A program made the translations under genes and the position numbers. DNA of 64,000 nt from NCBI RefSeq assembly GCF_002160495.1, contig NZ_NFKR01000005.1, forward strand, positions 1 through 64,000, written 5' to 3'. This DNA is from Erysipelatoclostridium sp. An173 (GTDB taxonomy: Bacteria > Bacillota_I > Bacilli_A > Erysipelotrichales > Coprobacillaceae). The notes under the pieces are model-generated. The model did not search any database. It was not told the origin of the DNA and worked only from the letters and a program-made list of their open reading frames with translations. Positions 38,320-47,662 of this stretch are shown here, one piece after another; within the stretch, counting starts at the first letter, position 1; every line of letters begins with the position of its first letter.

Positions 38320-38662
38320 GATGAAACTTCTTCTGGACGTGGTATCCGATCTCCGTTCCCTGGCAGACAGTTTGCAGGCGGTGGCGGACGCTGTCGCACA
38401 GGGCGGACAGGAGCAGCCGGACCAAACCACGGAGGAAAAGCCGACTCAGAAACCGGAAAAGAAAAATGTTGCAAAGCAAGTGGAGAAGGCAGAGCCAAAG
38501 CCGCTGACGCTGGAACAGGTGCGGGCGGCTCTGGCGGAGAAGTCCCGTGCCGGACACACATCGGAAGTAAAGGCGCTCCTGATCAAGCACGGTGCGGATA
38601 AGCTGTCGGACATTGACCCGGCGGAGTATCCGGCGCTCTTTGCGGAAGCGGAGGTGCTGTGA
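38312..38662 (+). CDS. Small phage protein with charged linker ('rrp5-like')
   Basis: 116 residues: an N-terminal helix ('MKLLLDVVSDLRSLADSLQA'), a Glu/Lys/Pro-rich linker (about 35-65), and a C-terminal helical domain 'LTLEQVRAALAEKSRAGHTS'. This domain resembles the C-terminal module of phage proteins loosely labelled rRNA biogenesis protein rrp5. The start ATG 38312 has GGAGGG upstream. It shares its last base with the DUF2800 start (TGATG). Possibly a replication accessory protein. Confidence 0.6.
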   Translation: MSKMKLLLDVVSDLRSLADSLQAVADAVAQGGQEQPDQTTEEKPTQKPEKKNVAKQVEKAEPKPLTLEQVRAALAEKSRAGHTSEVKALLIKHGADKLSDIDPAEYPALFAEAEVL

Positions 38663-39780
38663 TGGGAAAACACGCATTGCTTTCCGCTTCCTCCAGCCAC
38701 CGGTGGCTGAACTGCCCGCCTTCCGCAAGGCTTTGCGAGAAGTATGAGGATACGGGCAGCGAATACGCCCAGGAAGGGACGGACGCCCACAGCCTGTGTG
38801 AATACAAGCTGAAACAGGCGCTTGGCATGGATGCCGCAGACCCAACGGAGAACCTTTCCTTCTACAACGAGGAAATGGAACAGTGCGCTTTGGACTATGC
38901 CGCCTATGTGCTGGAACTGGTAGAAGAAGCAAAGAAAACCTGCAAGGACCCGGTAGTGCTGATCGAGCAGCGGCTGGACTTTTCCCGTTTCGTCAAAGAC
39001 GGATTCGGAACCGGCGACTGCGTCATCATTGCAGACGGGACCCTGGACATCGTGGATTATAAGCACGGGAAAGGCGTGGAGGTGTCCGCCGTAGAAAATC
39101 CTCAGATGATGCTGTATGCCCTGGGCGCTCTGGAACTGTTTGACGGCATCTATGACATTGATACCGTCCGCATGAGCATCTTCCAGCCACGCCGGGATAA
39201 CGTGAGTGTCTGTGTCATGGCAAAGGATGACCTTTTGCAGTGGGCCTGCAATGACCTGACCTATAAGGCGAAACTGGCCTATGAGGGCGGCGGGGAGTTT
39301 GCCTGCGGGGACTGGTGCCGGTTCTGCAAGGCGAAGGCGGTCTGCCGGAAACGGGCGGAGTACAACCTGGAACTGGCGAAATATGATTTTGAGATGCCCG
39401 ATATCCTGGAAGATGCGGAGATCGCCGCCATCCTGGACAAGGTGGATGAACTGGCTGTCTGGGCTGCGGATGTGAAGGAATACGCACTCCGGCAGGCACT
39501 CAGCGGGACGGAGTATCCTGGCTATAAAGTGGTGGAGGGACGTTCCAACCGCCGGTACATCAGCGAGGAGGCAGTGGCCGACGCCGTTTCTCAGGCGGGG
39601 TACGACCCCTACGCCAAAAAGGTGCTGGGCCTTACGGAGATGCAGAAGTTCCTGGGCAAAAAGAAGTTTGATGAGCTGCTGGGCGGCCTGATTGAAAAGC
39701 CCCAGGGCAAGCCCGTCCTTGTGCCATTGTCTGATAAGCGACAGCCTATGAATACGGCACAGAATGATTTTAAAGATTGA
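38662..39780 (+). CDS. DUF2800 phage nuclease (PD-(D/E)XK superfamily)
   Basis: 372 residues. 'SASSSHRWLNCPPSARLCEK' at the N-terminus and 'LDIVDYKHGKG' around residue 131 are the DUF2800 hallmarks; the latter resembles the D...D/ExK nuclease core of Cas4/AddB-like exonucleases. Cysteines in 'CGDWCRFCKAKAVCRKR' could bind an iron-sulfur cluster. It always sits beside DUF2815 and a phage DNA polymerase, suggesting an exonuclease for replication or recombination. Confidence 0.85.
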   Translation: MGKHALLSASSSHRWLNCPPSARLCEKYEDTGSEYAQEGTDAHSLCEYKLKQALGMDAADPTENLSFYNEEMEQCALDYAAYVLELVEEAKKTCKDPVVLIEQRLDFSRFVKDGFGTGDCVIIADGTLDIVDYKHGKGVEVSAVENPQMMLYALGALELFDGIYDIDTVRMSIFQPRRDNVSVCVMAKDDLLQWACNDLTYKAKLAYEGGGEFACGDWCRFCKAKAVCRKRAEYNLELAKYDFEMPDILEDAEIAAILDKVDELAVWAADVKEYALRQALSGTEYPGYKVVEGRSNRRYISEEAVADAVSQAGYDPYAKKVLGLTEMQKFLGKKKFDELLGGLIEKPQGKPVLVPLSDKRQPMNTAQNDFKD

Positions 39781-39793
39781 GGAGGAAACCAGA

Positions 39794-40357
39794 ATGTCAA
39801 ATAAAGTCAAGAACCCGATGAAAGTGATCACCGGCCCCAATACCAGATGGAGCTATTGCAACGTGTGGCAGCCCAAGTCCATCAACGGCGGCACGCCCAA
39901 GTACAGCGTCAGCCTGATCATCCCCAAGTCGGACACGGTCACCATCAACAAGATCAAAGCGGCTATCGAAGCTGCCTACAAAGAAGGCGAGGCCAAGCTG
40001 AAGGGCAACGGCCGGAGCGTCCCCGCACTTTCCGTCTTAAAGACGCCGCTCCGTGACGGGGATGCGGAACGCTCGGACGATGAAGCCTACGCAAACGCCT
40101 ATTTCGTCAACGCCAACAGCGCCACGGCTCCGGGCATTGTGGATGCGGATCGCCAGCCAATCCTGGACACTTCCGAGGTTTACAGCGGTGTATACGGCAG
40201 GGCGAGCATCAACTTTTATGCGTTCAATTCCAATGGCAATAAGGGGATTGCCTGTGGCCTGAACAACCTGCAGAAGATCCGTGACGGTGAGCCGCTGGGC
40301 GGCAAGTCCCGCCCGGAGGATGACTTCGCGGATGAGGACGAGGATTTCCTCTCCTGA
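39794..40357 (+). CDS. DUF2815 protein, probable phage single-strand DNA-binding protein
   Basis: 187 residues. 'NPMKVITGPNTRWSYCNVWQ' and 'GTPKYSVSLIIPKSD' begin an OB-like domain, and the acidic tail (EDDFADEDEDFLS) is the signature of single-strand DNA-binding proteins that recruit partners. DUF2815 lies between DUF2800 and the polymerase, as in T7-like ssb positions. The start ATG 39794 follows GGAGG. Confidence 0.82.
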   Translation: MSNKVKNPMKVITGPNTRWSYCNVWQPKSINGGTPKYSVSLIIPKSDTVTINKIKAAIEAAYKEGEAKLKGNGRSVPALSVLKTPLRDGDAERSDDEAYANAYFVNANSATAPGIVDADRQPILDTSEVYSGVYGRASINFYAFNSNGNKGIACGLNNLQKIRDGEPLGGKSRPEDDFADEDEDFLS

Positions 40358-40432
40358 CACAGAAAACCGCTGGAACCGGGTGGCGGGGGATTCCCCCTGC
40401 CGCCCTTAAGGCATTGAAGGGAGATGATAAAC

Positions 40433-42373
40433 TTGAAATCTATATCATGGGATTTGGAAACGTACAGCAGTGTGGATCTTACGAAATGTGGGGTGTACCG
40501 ATACTGCGAGAGCGAAGATTTTGAAATCCTGCTTGCCGCATATTCCATCGATGGCGGGGCGGTACAGGTGACCGACCTTGCCTGTGGAGAGAAACTCCCG
40601 CAAGAGATTCTGGATGCGCTGGAAGATGAAACTGTAGAGAAGTGGTCATTCAACTCGCAGTTTGAACGGATTTGTCTCTCACGGCTCCTCGGCTATCCGG
40701 CCGGTGACTATCTTGCTCCGGCATCTTGGCGCTGCTCTATGGTGTGGGCCTCAACACTGGGCCTTCCCCGTTCCCTGGAAAGCGTGGGCGCAGTGCTGGG
40801 GCTGGAGAAGCAGAAGCTGACGGAAGGCAAAGACCTAATTCGCTATTTCTGCGTCCCCTGCAGACCGACGAAAGCCAATGGCGGCAGGACGCGGAACCTG
40901 GCGGAACACGACCCGGAGAAATGGGAGCGGTTCAAGGCATATAACCTGCGGGATGTGGAGACGGAAATGCAGATCCAGGAGAGGCTCTCCAGATTTCCCG
41001 TGCCGGATTTTATCTGGGAGGAATACCAGCTCGATCAGGAGATCAATGACCGGGGAATCGGCGTGGACATGGAACTGGTCCGGCAGGCTATTGCCATGGA
41101 TGCCCGCTCCCGTGAATGGCTGACCGCCTCCATGCAGGAGCTGACGGAACTGGAAAACCCGAATTCTGTACAGCAGATGAAACAGTGGCTGGCAGACCAC
41201 GGACTGGAAACAGACACCCTGGGAAAGACAGCGGTGGCGGAGCTGGTTAAGACAGCGCCGGAGCCGCTGAGGGAGGTTCTCTCGCTTAGGCAGCAGCTCG
41301 CCAAGAATAGCGTGAAGAAATATACGGCGATGGAGAATGCAGTCTGCGCAGACAGCCGGGCGCATGGAATGTTCGTTTTTTACGGGGCGAACCGCACCGG
41401 CCGGTTCTCCGGGCGGCTGATCCAGTTGCAAAATCTGTATAAGAATACCATGCCAGATTTGGCACAGGCGCGGGCTTTGGTGCGGAGCGGTAATTATGAA
41501 GCACTTTCCATGCTCTATGAAGATATCCCGGATACCCTCTCCCAGCTTATCCGCACGGCATTTGTGCCGCAGGATGGCAGGAAACTCATTGTGGCAGATT
41601 TTTCCGCCATCGAAGCGAGAGTGCTGGCTTGGCTGGCCGGAGAGAAATGGGTATTGGAGGTTTTTGAAAAAGGCGGAGACATTTACTGTGAGACTGCTGC
41701 CCGTATGTTCCACTGCCGGGTGGAAAAGCATGGGGAGAACGCAGAGCTGCGCCAGAAAGGAAAACAGGCGACTCTGTCCTGCGGGTATGGTGGCAGCGTC
41801 GGTGCGCTGAAGGCAATGGGTGCGTTGGAGGCCGGAATGACGGAGGAGGAACTTCAACCGCTGGTGGATAGCTGGAGAGCGGCAAATCCCAATATCGTCC
41901 GTTTCTGGTGGGATGTGGATCGGGCTGTGAAAGAATGCGTCAAAATGAGAATCCCCACGGAGACACACGGCCTCCGCTTTGATTACCGGAGCGCCATGCT
42001 CTTTATCACCCTTCCTTCCGGCCGGCGGCTCGCCTATGTGAAACCGAGGATTGGCGAGAACCAGTTCGGTGGGGAGTCGGTGACTTACATGGGCGTGGGC
42101 GGAACAAAGAAGTGGGAACGGCTGGAGAGTTATGGCCCCAAGTTTGTGGAGAATATCGTCCAGGGTACCGCCCGCGATATTCTCTGCAATGCCATGCAGA
42201 CTTTAAAAAACTGCTCCATTGTTGCCCATGTGCATGACGAGATTATCATTGAGGCTGACCGGAGAATGTCGGTTACGGCGGTTTGCGAACAGATGGGCAG
42301 GACGCCGCCCTGGGCGAAAGGGTTGAAGCTGCGGGCAGACGGATACGAATGCGAGTTTTATCAGAAGGATTAG
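40433..42373 (+). CDS. Phage DNA polymerase, family A, with 3'-5' exonuclease
   Basis: 646 residues. The exonuclease domain begins at the N-terminus ('ISWDLETYSS', the DxE motif). Polymerase motif A is DFSAIEARVLAW with D389 and motif C is HVHDEIIIE with D602/E603; the O-helix has 'RQKGKQATLSCGYGG'. It copies the phage genome. The start is taken at TTG 40433, which gives GAAGGGAG proper spacing and matches the start of relatives; an ATG at 40424 overlaps that site. Confidence 0.9.
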   Translation: MKSISWDLETYSSVDLTKCGVYRYCESEDFEILLAAYSIDGGAVQVTDLACGEKLPQEILDALEDETVEKWSFNSQFERICLSRLLGYPAGDYLAPASWRCSMVWASTLGLPRSLESVGAVLGLEKQKLTEGKDLIRYFCVPCRPTKANGGRTRNLAEHDPEKWERFKAYNLRDVETEMQIQERLSRFPVPDFIWEEYQLDQEINDRGIGVDMELVRQAIAMDARSREWLTASMQELTELENPNSVQQMKQWLADHGLETDTLGKTAVAELVKTAPEPLREVLSLRQQLAKNSVKKYTAMENAVCADSRAHGMFVFYGANRTGRFSGRLIQLQNLYKNTMPDLAQARALVRSGNYEALSMLYEDIPDTLSQLIRTAFVPQDGRKLIVADFSAIEARVLAWLAGEKWVLEVFEKGGDIYCETAARMFHCRVEKHGENAELRQKGKQATLSCGYGGSVGALKAMGALEAGMTEEELQPLVDSWRAANPNIVRFWWDVDRAVKECVKMRIPTETHGLRFDYRSAMLFITLPSGRRLAYVKPRIGENQFGGESVTYMGVGGTKKWERLESYGPKFVENIVQGTARDILCNAMQTLKNCSIVAHVHDEIIIEADRRMSVTAVCEQMGRTPPWAKGLKLRADGYECEFYQKD

Positions 42374-42388
42374 AAGGAGGTGCAGCCT

Positions 42389-42823
42389 ATGGGCATCAAC
42401 AAATATAACAGCGAGGGTTATTACGATCCAACCACATACGAGGCTCTTTCCAATATTGAGAAAGAGGAAAAAGCGACAAAGCGTGTATACCGGCCGCTGG
42501 TCTATATATGCTCTCCCTACGCTGGCGATGTGGAACGGAATGTGAACATGGCAAGGGCATACAGTCGTTTTGCAGTACGGAATACCTGCATCCCCATTAC
42601 CCCTCACCTGCTTTATCCGCAGTTCATGGATGATAGCAGCCCGACGGAGCGGGAACTTGCCCTGTTCATGGGAATGGTACTGCTCACGAAATGCGAACAG
42701 GTGTGGGTGTTCGGCAGCGTCATATCTGCGGGTATGCGGACAGAGATTGCGAAAGCGGAAAGGAAAAAGATACCCGTGCGGTATTTCACAGAGGAATTGG
42801 AGGAGATGCCATGCGCGAATTAA
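42389..42823 (+). CDS. DUF4406-like protein (nucleoside deoxyribosyltransferase fold)
   Basis: 144 residues. 'PLVYICSPYAGDVERNVNMA' and 'ITPHLLYPQFMDDSSPTERE' followed by 'VWVFGSVISAGMRTEI' match the nucleotide-binding Rossmann-like fold of DUF4406/DUF1937 proteins near phage polymerase genes. A role in nucleotide salvage or sensing is suggested but not shown. The start ATG 42389 follows AAGGAGG; it overlaps the helicase gene by 13 bases. Confidence 0.7.
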   Translation: MGINKYNSEGYYDPTTYEALSNIEKEEKATKRVYRPLVYICSPYAGDVERNVNMARAYSRFAVRNTCIPITPHLLYPQFMDDSSPTERELALFMGMVLLTKCEQVWVFGSVISAGMRTEIAKAERKKIPVRYFTEELEEMPCAN

Positions 42824-45153
42824 ACATTGCCTGCGCCAACAGCCGCAGCACGAAACAGTTGACGAACAAGAAGATCGAACTCTCCGCTTTGAAGGGACGG
42901 CTGAAAGTGACAATCCGTACAACGGAGTCCGCAGAGGAATACGCCCGGCTCCCCAGGTCGAAACGGGACGCCGCGAAGGACCACGGCGGCATTGTAGCTG
43001 GCGTGCTAAAGGACGGGAGGCGCAAGATCGACACGGTGGTCTCCCGGTCCATGGTAACGCTGGACGGGGACCGGATCGAGGCGGAATTCCTGGAGGACTA
43101 TGAACGCCGGGTTCCCTACACCTCCATCCTCTACAGCACCCACAGCCACACGCCGGAGACGCCGCGGGTGCGGATACTGGTCCCTCTGACGAGGGATGTA
43201 ACGCCGGAGGAGTATGTGGCGGTGGCAAGATACCTGGCCCAGTCCCTGGGCATGGACTATTTTGACGAATGCTCCTACCTGCCCAACCAGCTCATGTACT
43301 GGCCCAGCACACCGGCCAACGGGGAGTTTGTCTATAAGGAGACGGACGGGCCGTGGCTTGACCCGGACGAAATCCTGTCGGCGCATCCGGAATGGACAGA
43401 CCCTACCAGGCTGCCTACCTCCTCCAGGGAGAGCCGGGCGAAGGGGATCGGGGATAAGAAACAGGCAGATCCGCTGGAAAAGGAAGGTATTGTTGGAGTT
43501 TTCAATAACGCCTACTTTCCTATAAACCTCGCCATGGAAAAATTCCTGAGTGACATTTATGAGCTTTCAGCGGATGGGACACGCTATCGCTTTAAGGAGT
43601 CGAGCAGTCAGCCGGGTGTGGAGATCAAGGAGGGCGGCAAATTTGTATACAGCCACCACGCCAAAGACCCGGCATATCTGAAGCTGTGCAGCGCCTTTGA
43701 CATTGTCCGCATCCATCTGTTCGGCGATGAGGACGAAAAGAAGTCCTTCCGTTCCATGGCGGATTTCGCCAGCAGGGACGAGACGGTCAAAATGCTGATC
43801 CTTGAGAAAAAGCAGCAGGCGGCAGAAACGGACTTTTGTTTCACGGACGGGGACGATACCTGGAAGAAAAAGCTGGAGTATGAGTCTCGTTCTATGGTGT
43901 TAAAAAACAACCTCCATAACATTACCCTGATTATGGAGAACGATCCCAACCTCAAAGGAATCGTGTTTAACCAGTTGGCAGACGGCATGGAGATCAAAGG
44001 CGAGGTGCCATGGAAACATCCGGCAAGGTTCTGGCGGGATGCGGATGACGCGCAGCTCATCAGTTTTGTAGATTCCCATTATGGCTCGTTTTCAGAACGT
44101 AATTACCGTATCGCAGTTACCAAGGTGACGGACGACCGTTCCTATCACCCGATCCGGGAAATGTTCGAGTCCCTTCCGCCATGGGATAAGGTCAGGCGGG
44201 CAGAGACCGTGCTGATCGATTATCTCGGTGCGGAGGACAACCGCTATGTCAGGGCGGTCACCAGGAAGTCGCTGTGCGCAGCGTATATGAGGGTACATTA
44301 TCCCGGCATCAAGTTTGACAACATGATTGTTTTAAACGGGGCTCAAGGTATTGGCAAAAGCACCCTCATTTCCGCCCTTGGTGGGGAGTGGTTCTCAGAC
44401 AGCCTTGCCCTTTCTGACATGAACGATAAAACAGCCGCTGAGAAACTGCAGGGGTACTGGATTCTGGAGATCGGCGAACTTGCGGGCATGAAAAAGGCGG
44501 ACATCGACAAGGTCAAAGCCTTTATTTCCAGACAGGACGACAAATACCGCGCCAGTTTTGGGCGGAGGGTGACTCCGCACCCAAGGCAATGTGTGTTCTT
44601 CGGCACGACCAACAGCGAGAACGGGTATCTCCGCGATATTACCGGAAACCGCAGGTTCTGGAACGTCAAGGTTACCGGCCAGGGAAAGTGCAAGCCCTGG
44701 GAAATGACCGCCGAGGTGGTCCGGCAGATATGGGCGGAGGTCGCCGAGATCGCCAGGTCGGGAGAAAAGCTGTATCTTGATGCTGACATTGAGGCTTACG
44801 CCAGGCAGGAACAGCGGGAAGCGATGGAGCAGGACGACCGCGAGGGCATCGTGCGGAATTATCTGGATATGCTTCTTCCCGATGATTGGGACAGCATGGA
44901 TTATTACAGGCGCAGGGAGTATATCCGAGATATTGATGATCCGACCAGGGCTGAGGGTACTGTAAAGCGGCAGACCGTGAGCAACATCGAGATCTGGTGC
45001 GAATGCTTCGGCAAAAGCAAGGAGGAGATGCGCCCCTCGGACTCCTATGCCATATCTGCCATTATGGTGCGGATCGAGGGCTGGGAGAAATGCGGGATGC
45101 GGCAGATGCTCCCCATCTATGGGCGGCAGCGCATATATACGAGGACAACCTGA
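42811..45153 (+). CDS. VapE-like phage replication helicase/primase
   Basis: 780 residues. The first 350 form a primase-associated region ('LVPLTRDVTPEEYVAVARYL', 'SYLPNQLMYWPS'), followed by a D5/VapE superfamily ATPase with Walker A GAQGIGKST at residues 510-518 and the family block 'LQGYWILEIGELAGMKKADI', then 'TNSENGYLRDITGNRRFW'. It would unwind and possibly prime phage DNA. The start ATG 42811 follows GGAGGAG. It ends next to an origin-like region. Confidence 0.87.
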   Translation: MRELNIACANSRSTKQLTNKKIELSALKGRLKVTIRTTESAEEYARLPRSKRDAAKDHGGIVAGVLKDGRRKIDTVVSRSMVTLDGDRIEAEFLEDYERRVPYTSILYSTHSHTPETPRVRILVPLTRDVTPEEYVAVARYLAQSLGMDYFDECSYLPNQLMYWPSTPANGEFVYKETDGPWLDPDEILSAHPEWTDPTRLPTSSRESRAKGIGDKKQADPLEKEGIVGVFNNAYFPINLAMEKFLSDIYELSADGTRYRFKESSSQPGVEIKEGGKFVYSHHAKDPAYLKLCSAFDIVRIHLFGDEDEKKSFRSMADFASRDETVKMLILEKKQQAAETDFCFTDGDDTWKKKLEYESRSMVLKNNLHNITLIMENDPNLKGIVFNQLADGMEIKGEVPWKHPARFWRDADDAQLISFVDSHYGSFSERNYRIAVTKVTDDRSYHPIREMFESLPPWDKVRRAETVLIDYLGAEDNRYVRAVTRKSLCAAYMRVHYPGIKFDNMIVLNGAQGIGKSTLISALGGEWFSDSLALSDMNDKTAAEKLQGYWILEIGELAGMKKADIDKVKAFISRQDDKYRASFGRRVTPHPRQCVFFGTTNSENGYLRDITGNRRFWNVKVTGQGKCKPWEMTAEVVRQIWAEVAEIARSGEKLYLDADIEAYARQEQREAMEQDDREGIVRNYLDMLLPDDWDSMDYYRRREYIRDIDDPTRAEGTVKRQTVSNIEIWCECFGKSKEEMRPSDSYAISAIMVRIEGWEKCGMRQMLPIYGRQRIYTRTT

Positions 45154-45450
45154 GCCGTCCCACACCTGTCCTGGGGTTGTCCATGGCCGGAAAACGCAGT
45201 CAGCACAAGGGTTTCCGGTATCTTACTGGACAACTGGACAGAAAAACCTATATAAGACAAAAACATGAATTTATATGGATATAGATCCCGTCCTGCACAC
45301 GCGCGAACACGCGTATTTCGCGCGTAAGGGAATTTTCCGTCCACTTGTCCGCAGAAGCGGCAAAAACGCAGTGATTTCAAGGGTTTTTGCTGTGGACAGG
45401 CCCTGTGGACAAGGGCTGGACGGGACAACTTCTGAAAGGAGAAATCGGAA
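45154..45450. other. Origin-like non-coding region
   Basis: About 300 bases without a convincing gene. TGTCC/GGACA pentamers occur eight times on both strands (including the pairs at about 45165-45181, 45226-45241 and 45402-45418). There is a perfect dyad CGCGCGAA/TTCGCGCG at 45300-45324 around ACGCGT, and an AT-rich patch at 45248-45282. Iterons, dyad and AT-rich DNA downstream of a replicative helicase gene suggest a phage replication origin. Confidence 0.45.
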
Positions 45451-45969
45451 ATGATCAAAAATGGAAGGCCTTATACGAATGAGAACGGATTTACCGATGG
45501 GGCGCTGATCACCGGCCGTGAGGATGCTGTGGTTACCGCGGTTGACGGATGGATCAGAAAGAATATTCGAGCCGGGAAGAAGATCCTACAGGGACACACG
45601 AGTTACGGGATGAAACACCTGCTGGAACATGATACGGGCGTTTACCTTACCAACAACGAGTTCAAGGACGCCATGCTGCTTGCCGGATACCGGCCCGTGA
45701 ATCCGAACAGCCTGAACTGGAAGTACCGCATTGAGCTGACACGAGAGATCAATGACAATCCCAGCCCGTTCTTCCGCTGGGCGAGGAACTTCGAGGCGGA
45801 CGCCACGCCATGCGGGGATTTTGTCCGGGATATGCTCCGCGACTTTGAATTCCCGGTTCTGGCAGAACATGATGTTATTGCGCGGTACCTTGGCCGTATC
45901 GGCGCCTGCAGCGGAGCGGTGGAGGCATTTGAGGTGTTATGGAGGGAATATGCGGGAGCGGCAGATTGA
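45451..45969 (+). CDS. Conserved phage protein, unknown
   Basis: 172 residues, with 'TAVDGWIRKNIRAGKKILQG', 'GMKHLLEHDTGVYLTNNEFK' and 'FFRWARNFEADATPCGDFVR'. Two compact domains seem likely, the second resembling a YozE/SAM-like helical bundle. GAAAGGAG precedes the ATG, and it overlaps the nuclease gene that follows. It lies between helicase and nuclease genes in a replication block; no activity known. Confidence 0.6.
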   Translation: MIKNGRPYTNENGFTDGALITGREDAVVTAVDGWIRKNIRAGKKILQGHTSYGMKHLLEHDTGVYLTNNEFKDAMLLAGYRPVNPNSLNWKYRIELTREINDNPSPFFRWARNFEADATPCGDFVRDMLRDFEFPVLAEHDVIARYLGRIGACSGAVEAFEVLWREYAGAAD

Positions 45970-46231
45970 ACAGACCCTGGCAAAAGCCGTAAAAGCGGCA
46001 GGCGGCATCGCACCGAAATTTACCTCTCCCGGATTTGCCGGGATGCCCGACCGCTTAGTGCTGATGCCGGGCGGACACATCGGCTTTGTGGAGGTAAAAG
46101 CACCGGGAGAAAAACCGAGGCCCCTGCAGCTTTCCAGGCACAGGCTCCTTCGGCGATTGGGCTTTAAGGTGTATGTGCTGGATGACGAGGGGCAGATTGG
46201 AGGGATCATGGATGAAATACAGTCCCCATGA
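45950..46231 (+). CDS. VRR-NUC domain nuclease
   Basis: 93 residues, a stand-alone VRR-NUC domain: 'GMPDRLVL' with D34, and 'GFVEVKAPG' with E48 and K50 forming the PD-(D/E)XK site. 'PLQLSRHRLLRRLGFKVYVL' is the rest of the core. Phage VRR-NUC proteins resolve branched DNA and pair with the SNF2 helicase encoded next (20-base overlap). GGAGGG precedes the ATG. Confidence 0.88.
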   Translation: MRERQIEQTLAKAVKAAGGIAPKFTSPGFAGMPDRLVLMPGGHIGFVEVKAPGEKPRPLQLSRHRLLRRLGFKVYVLDDEGQIGGIMDEIQSP

Positions 46232-47576
46232 GTATCAGAGCCATGCCACGGAGTATATCGAGACACACCCTGTTGCGGCGGTGCTTTTGTCGATGGGGCT
46301 TGGCAAGACGAGCATTACCCTGACCGCTTTGAACGACCTGCTGTTTGACCGCTTTGAGATCCACAAAGCCATCGTGATCGCACCCCTGCGTGTGGCACGG
46401 GATACCTGGCCGGCAGAGATTGAGAAATGGGACCACCTGGGCGGCCTGATCTATTCCGTGGCTGTGGGAACAGAGGCGGAGCGGCGGGCGGCGCTGAGAC
46501 GGCAGGCAGACATTTACATCATCAACCGGGAGAACGTGCAGTGGCTGGTGGAGGCAAGCGGCATCCCCTTTGATTACGACATGGTGGTGGTTGATGAGTT
46601 ATCTTCTTTCAAGAATCACCAGTCCAAGCGGTTCCGTGCCATGATGAAGGTGCGGCCGAAGGTGGGACGGATCGTGGGACTGACCGGGACGCCCAGCAGC
46701 AACGGGCTGATGGATCTATGGGCTGAGTTTAAGCTGCTGGATATGGGGCAGCGGCTGGGGAGGTTTATTGGGCAGTACCGCACCCGGTTCTTCCTGCCGG
46801 ACAAGCGCAATGGGCAGGTGGTGTTTTCCTACAAGCCCCTTCCAGGGGCGGAGGAACAGATCTACCGGCTGATCTCCGACATCACGATTTCCATGAAATC
46901 CACAGATTACCTGCATATGCCACAGTTCGTTTCCTCCGGCTATGAAGTGTATCTCTCTGAGGAGGAAACGCAACGGTATGTTTCCTTCAAGCGGGATCTG
47001 TTGCTGCAGCTCCCGGACGGGGAAATCACCGCCGCCAATGCTGCGGCTCTTTCCGGGAAGCTCTCCCAGATGGCGAATGGCGCGGTATACACAGATGAAG
47101 GAGAGACCATTGCCATCCATGACCGGAAACTGGATGCCTTGGAGGACATCATCGAGAGTATGGGAGGGAAACCGCTCCTGGTGGCTTACTGGTTCCGGCA
47201 CGACCTGGAACGGATCACGGAACGGCTCCATAAGCTGAAGATCCCGTTTTCCAGGCTGGATTCTTCGGAAAGCATCCGCAGATGGAATGCCGGGGAACTT
47301 CCGGTGGCCCTGATCCACCCGGCATCGGCGGGACACGGGCTGAACCTTCAAAGCGGAGGTTCCACCCTTGTATGGTTTGGACTGACCTGGTCCCTGGAAC
47401 TTTACCAGCAGACCAACGCCCGTCTCTGGCGGCAGGGCCAGCAGTCCGATACCGTGGTGGTGCAGCATATCATCACGAAAGGTACGATTGACGAGCGGAT
47501 CATGAAGGCCCTGTCGGAAAAGGACACCACACAGGCAGCGTTGATCGAAGCCGTGAAAGCGGATCTGAAAATCTGA
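46212..47576 (+). CDS. SNF2-family helicase
   Basis: 454 residues. Walker A is SMGLGKT at 27-33, the Walker B-like motif is DELS in 'MVVVDELSSFKN', motif III 'LTGTPSSNG', and motif VI 'QQTNARLWRQGQ'. It is the compact phage SNF2 type that remodels or migrates DNA with the VRR-NUC nuclease. The start ATG 46212 lies inside the nuclease gene end. Confidence 0.9.
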   Translation: MKYSPHEYQSHATEYIETHPVAAVLLSMGLGKTSITLTALNDLLFDRFEIHKAIVIAPLRVARDTWPAEIEKWDHLGGLIYSVAVGTEAERRAALRRQADIYIINRENVQWLVEASGIPFDYDMVVVDELSSFKNHQSKRFRAMMKVRPKVGRIVGLTGTPSSNGLMDLWAEFKLLDMGQRLGRFIGQYRTRFFLPDKRNGQVVFSYKPLPGAEEQIYRLISDITISMKSTDYLHMPQFVSSGYEVYLSEEETQRYVSFKRDLLLQLPDGEITAANAAALSGKLSQMANGAVYTDEGETIAIHDRKLDALEDIIESMGGKPLLVAYWFRHDLERITERLHKLKIPFSRLDSSESIRRWNAGELPVALIHPASAGHGLNLQSGGSTLVWFGLTWSLELYQQTNARLWRQGQQSDTVVVQHIITKGTIDERIMKALSEKDTTQAALIEAVKADLKI

Positions 47577-47598
47577 GCCAAACCATGAAAACAAGGAG

Positions 47599-47651
47599 CC
47601 AATCAAAGACAATCTGTGAAAATCCGGGGGAATAAAAAAATCTTTGATTGG
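47599..47651 (+). promoter_or_regulatory. Perfect inverted repeat before the ArpU-like gene
   Basis: CCAATCAAAGA (47599-47609) and TCTTTGATTGG (47641-47651) are perfectly complementary and enclose 31 bases. The second arm ends right at the GGAGG ribosome binding site of the next gene, so folding could mask it. It may alternatively be a protein-binding operator. Confidence 0.55.
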
Positions 47652-47662
47652 AGGTACCGGGT

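Noticed and set aside
38446-39840. 464-codon open frame on the minus strand across the DUF2800 gene
   Set aside because: The plus-strand DUF2800 and DUF2815 genes have proper starts and conserved motifs; the minus frame has none and arises from GC-rich codon bias.
45154-45284. Possible small gene or C-terminal extension after the VapE-like helicase
   Set aside because: The helicase ends naturally at 45153. The short frames here lack ribosome binding sites and overlap the pentamer repeats, which better explain conservation.
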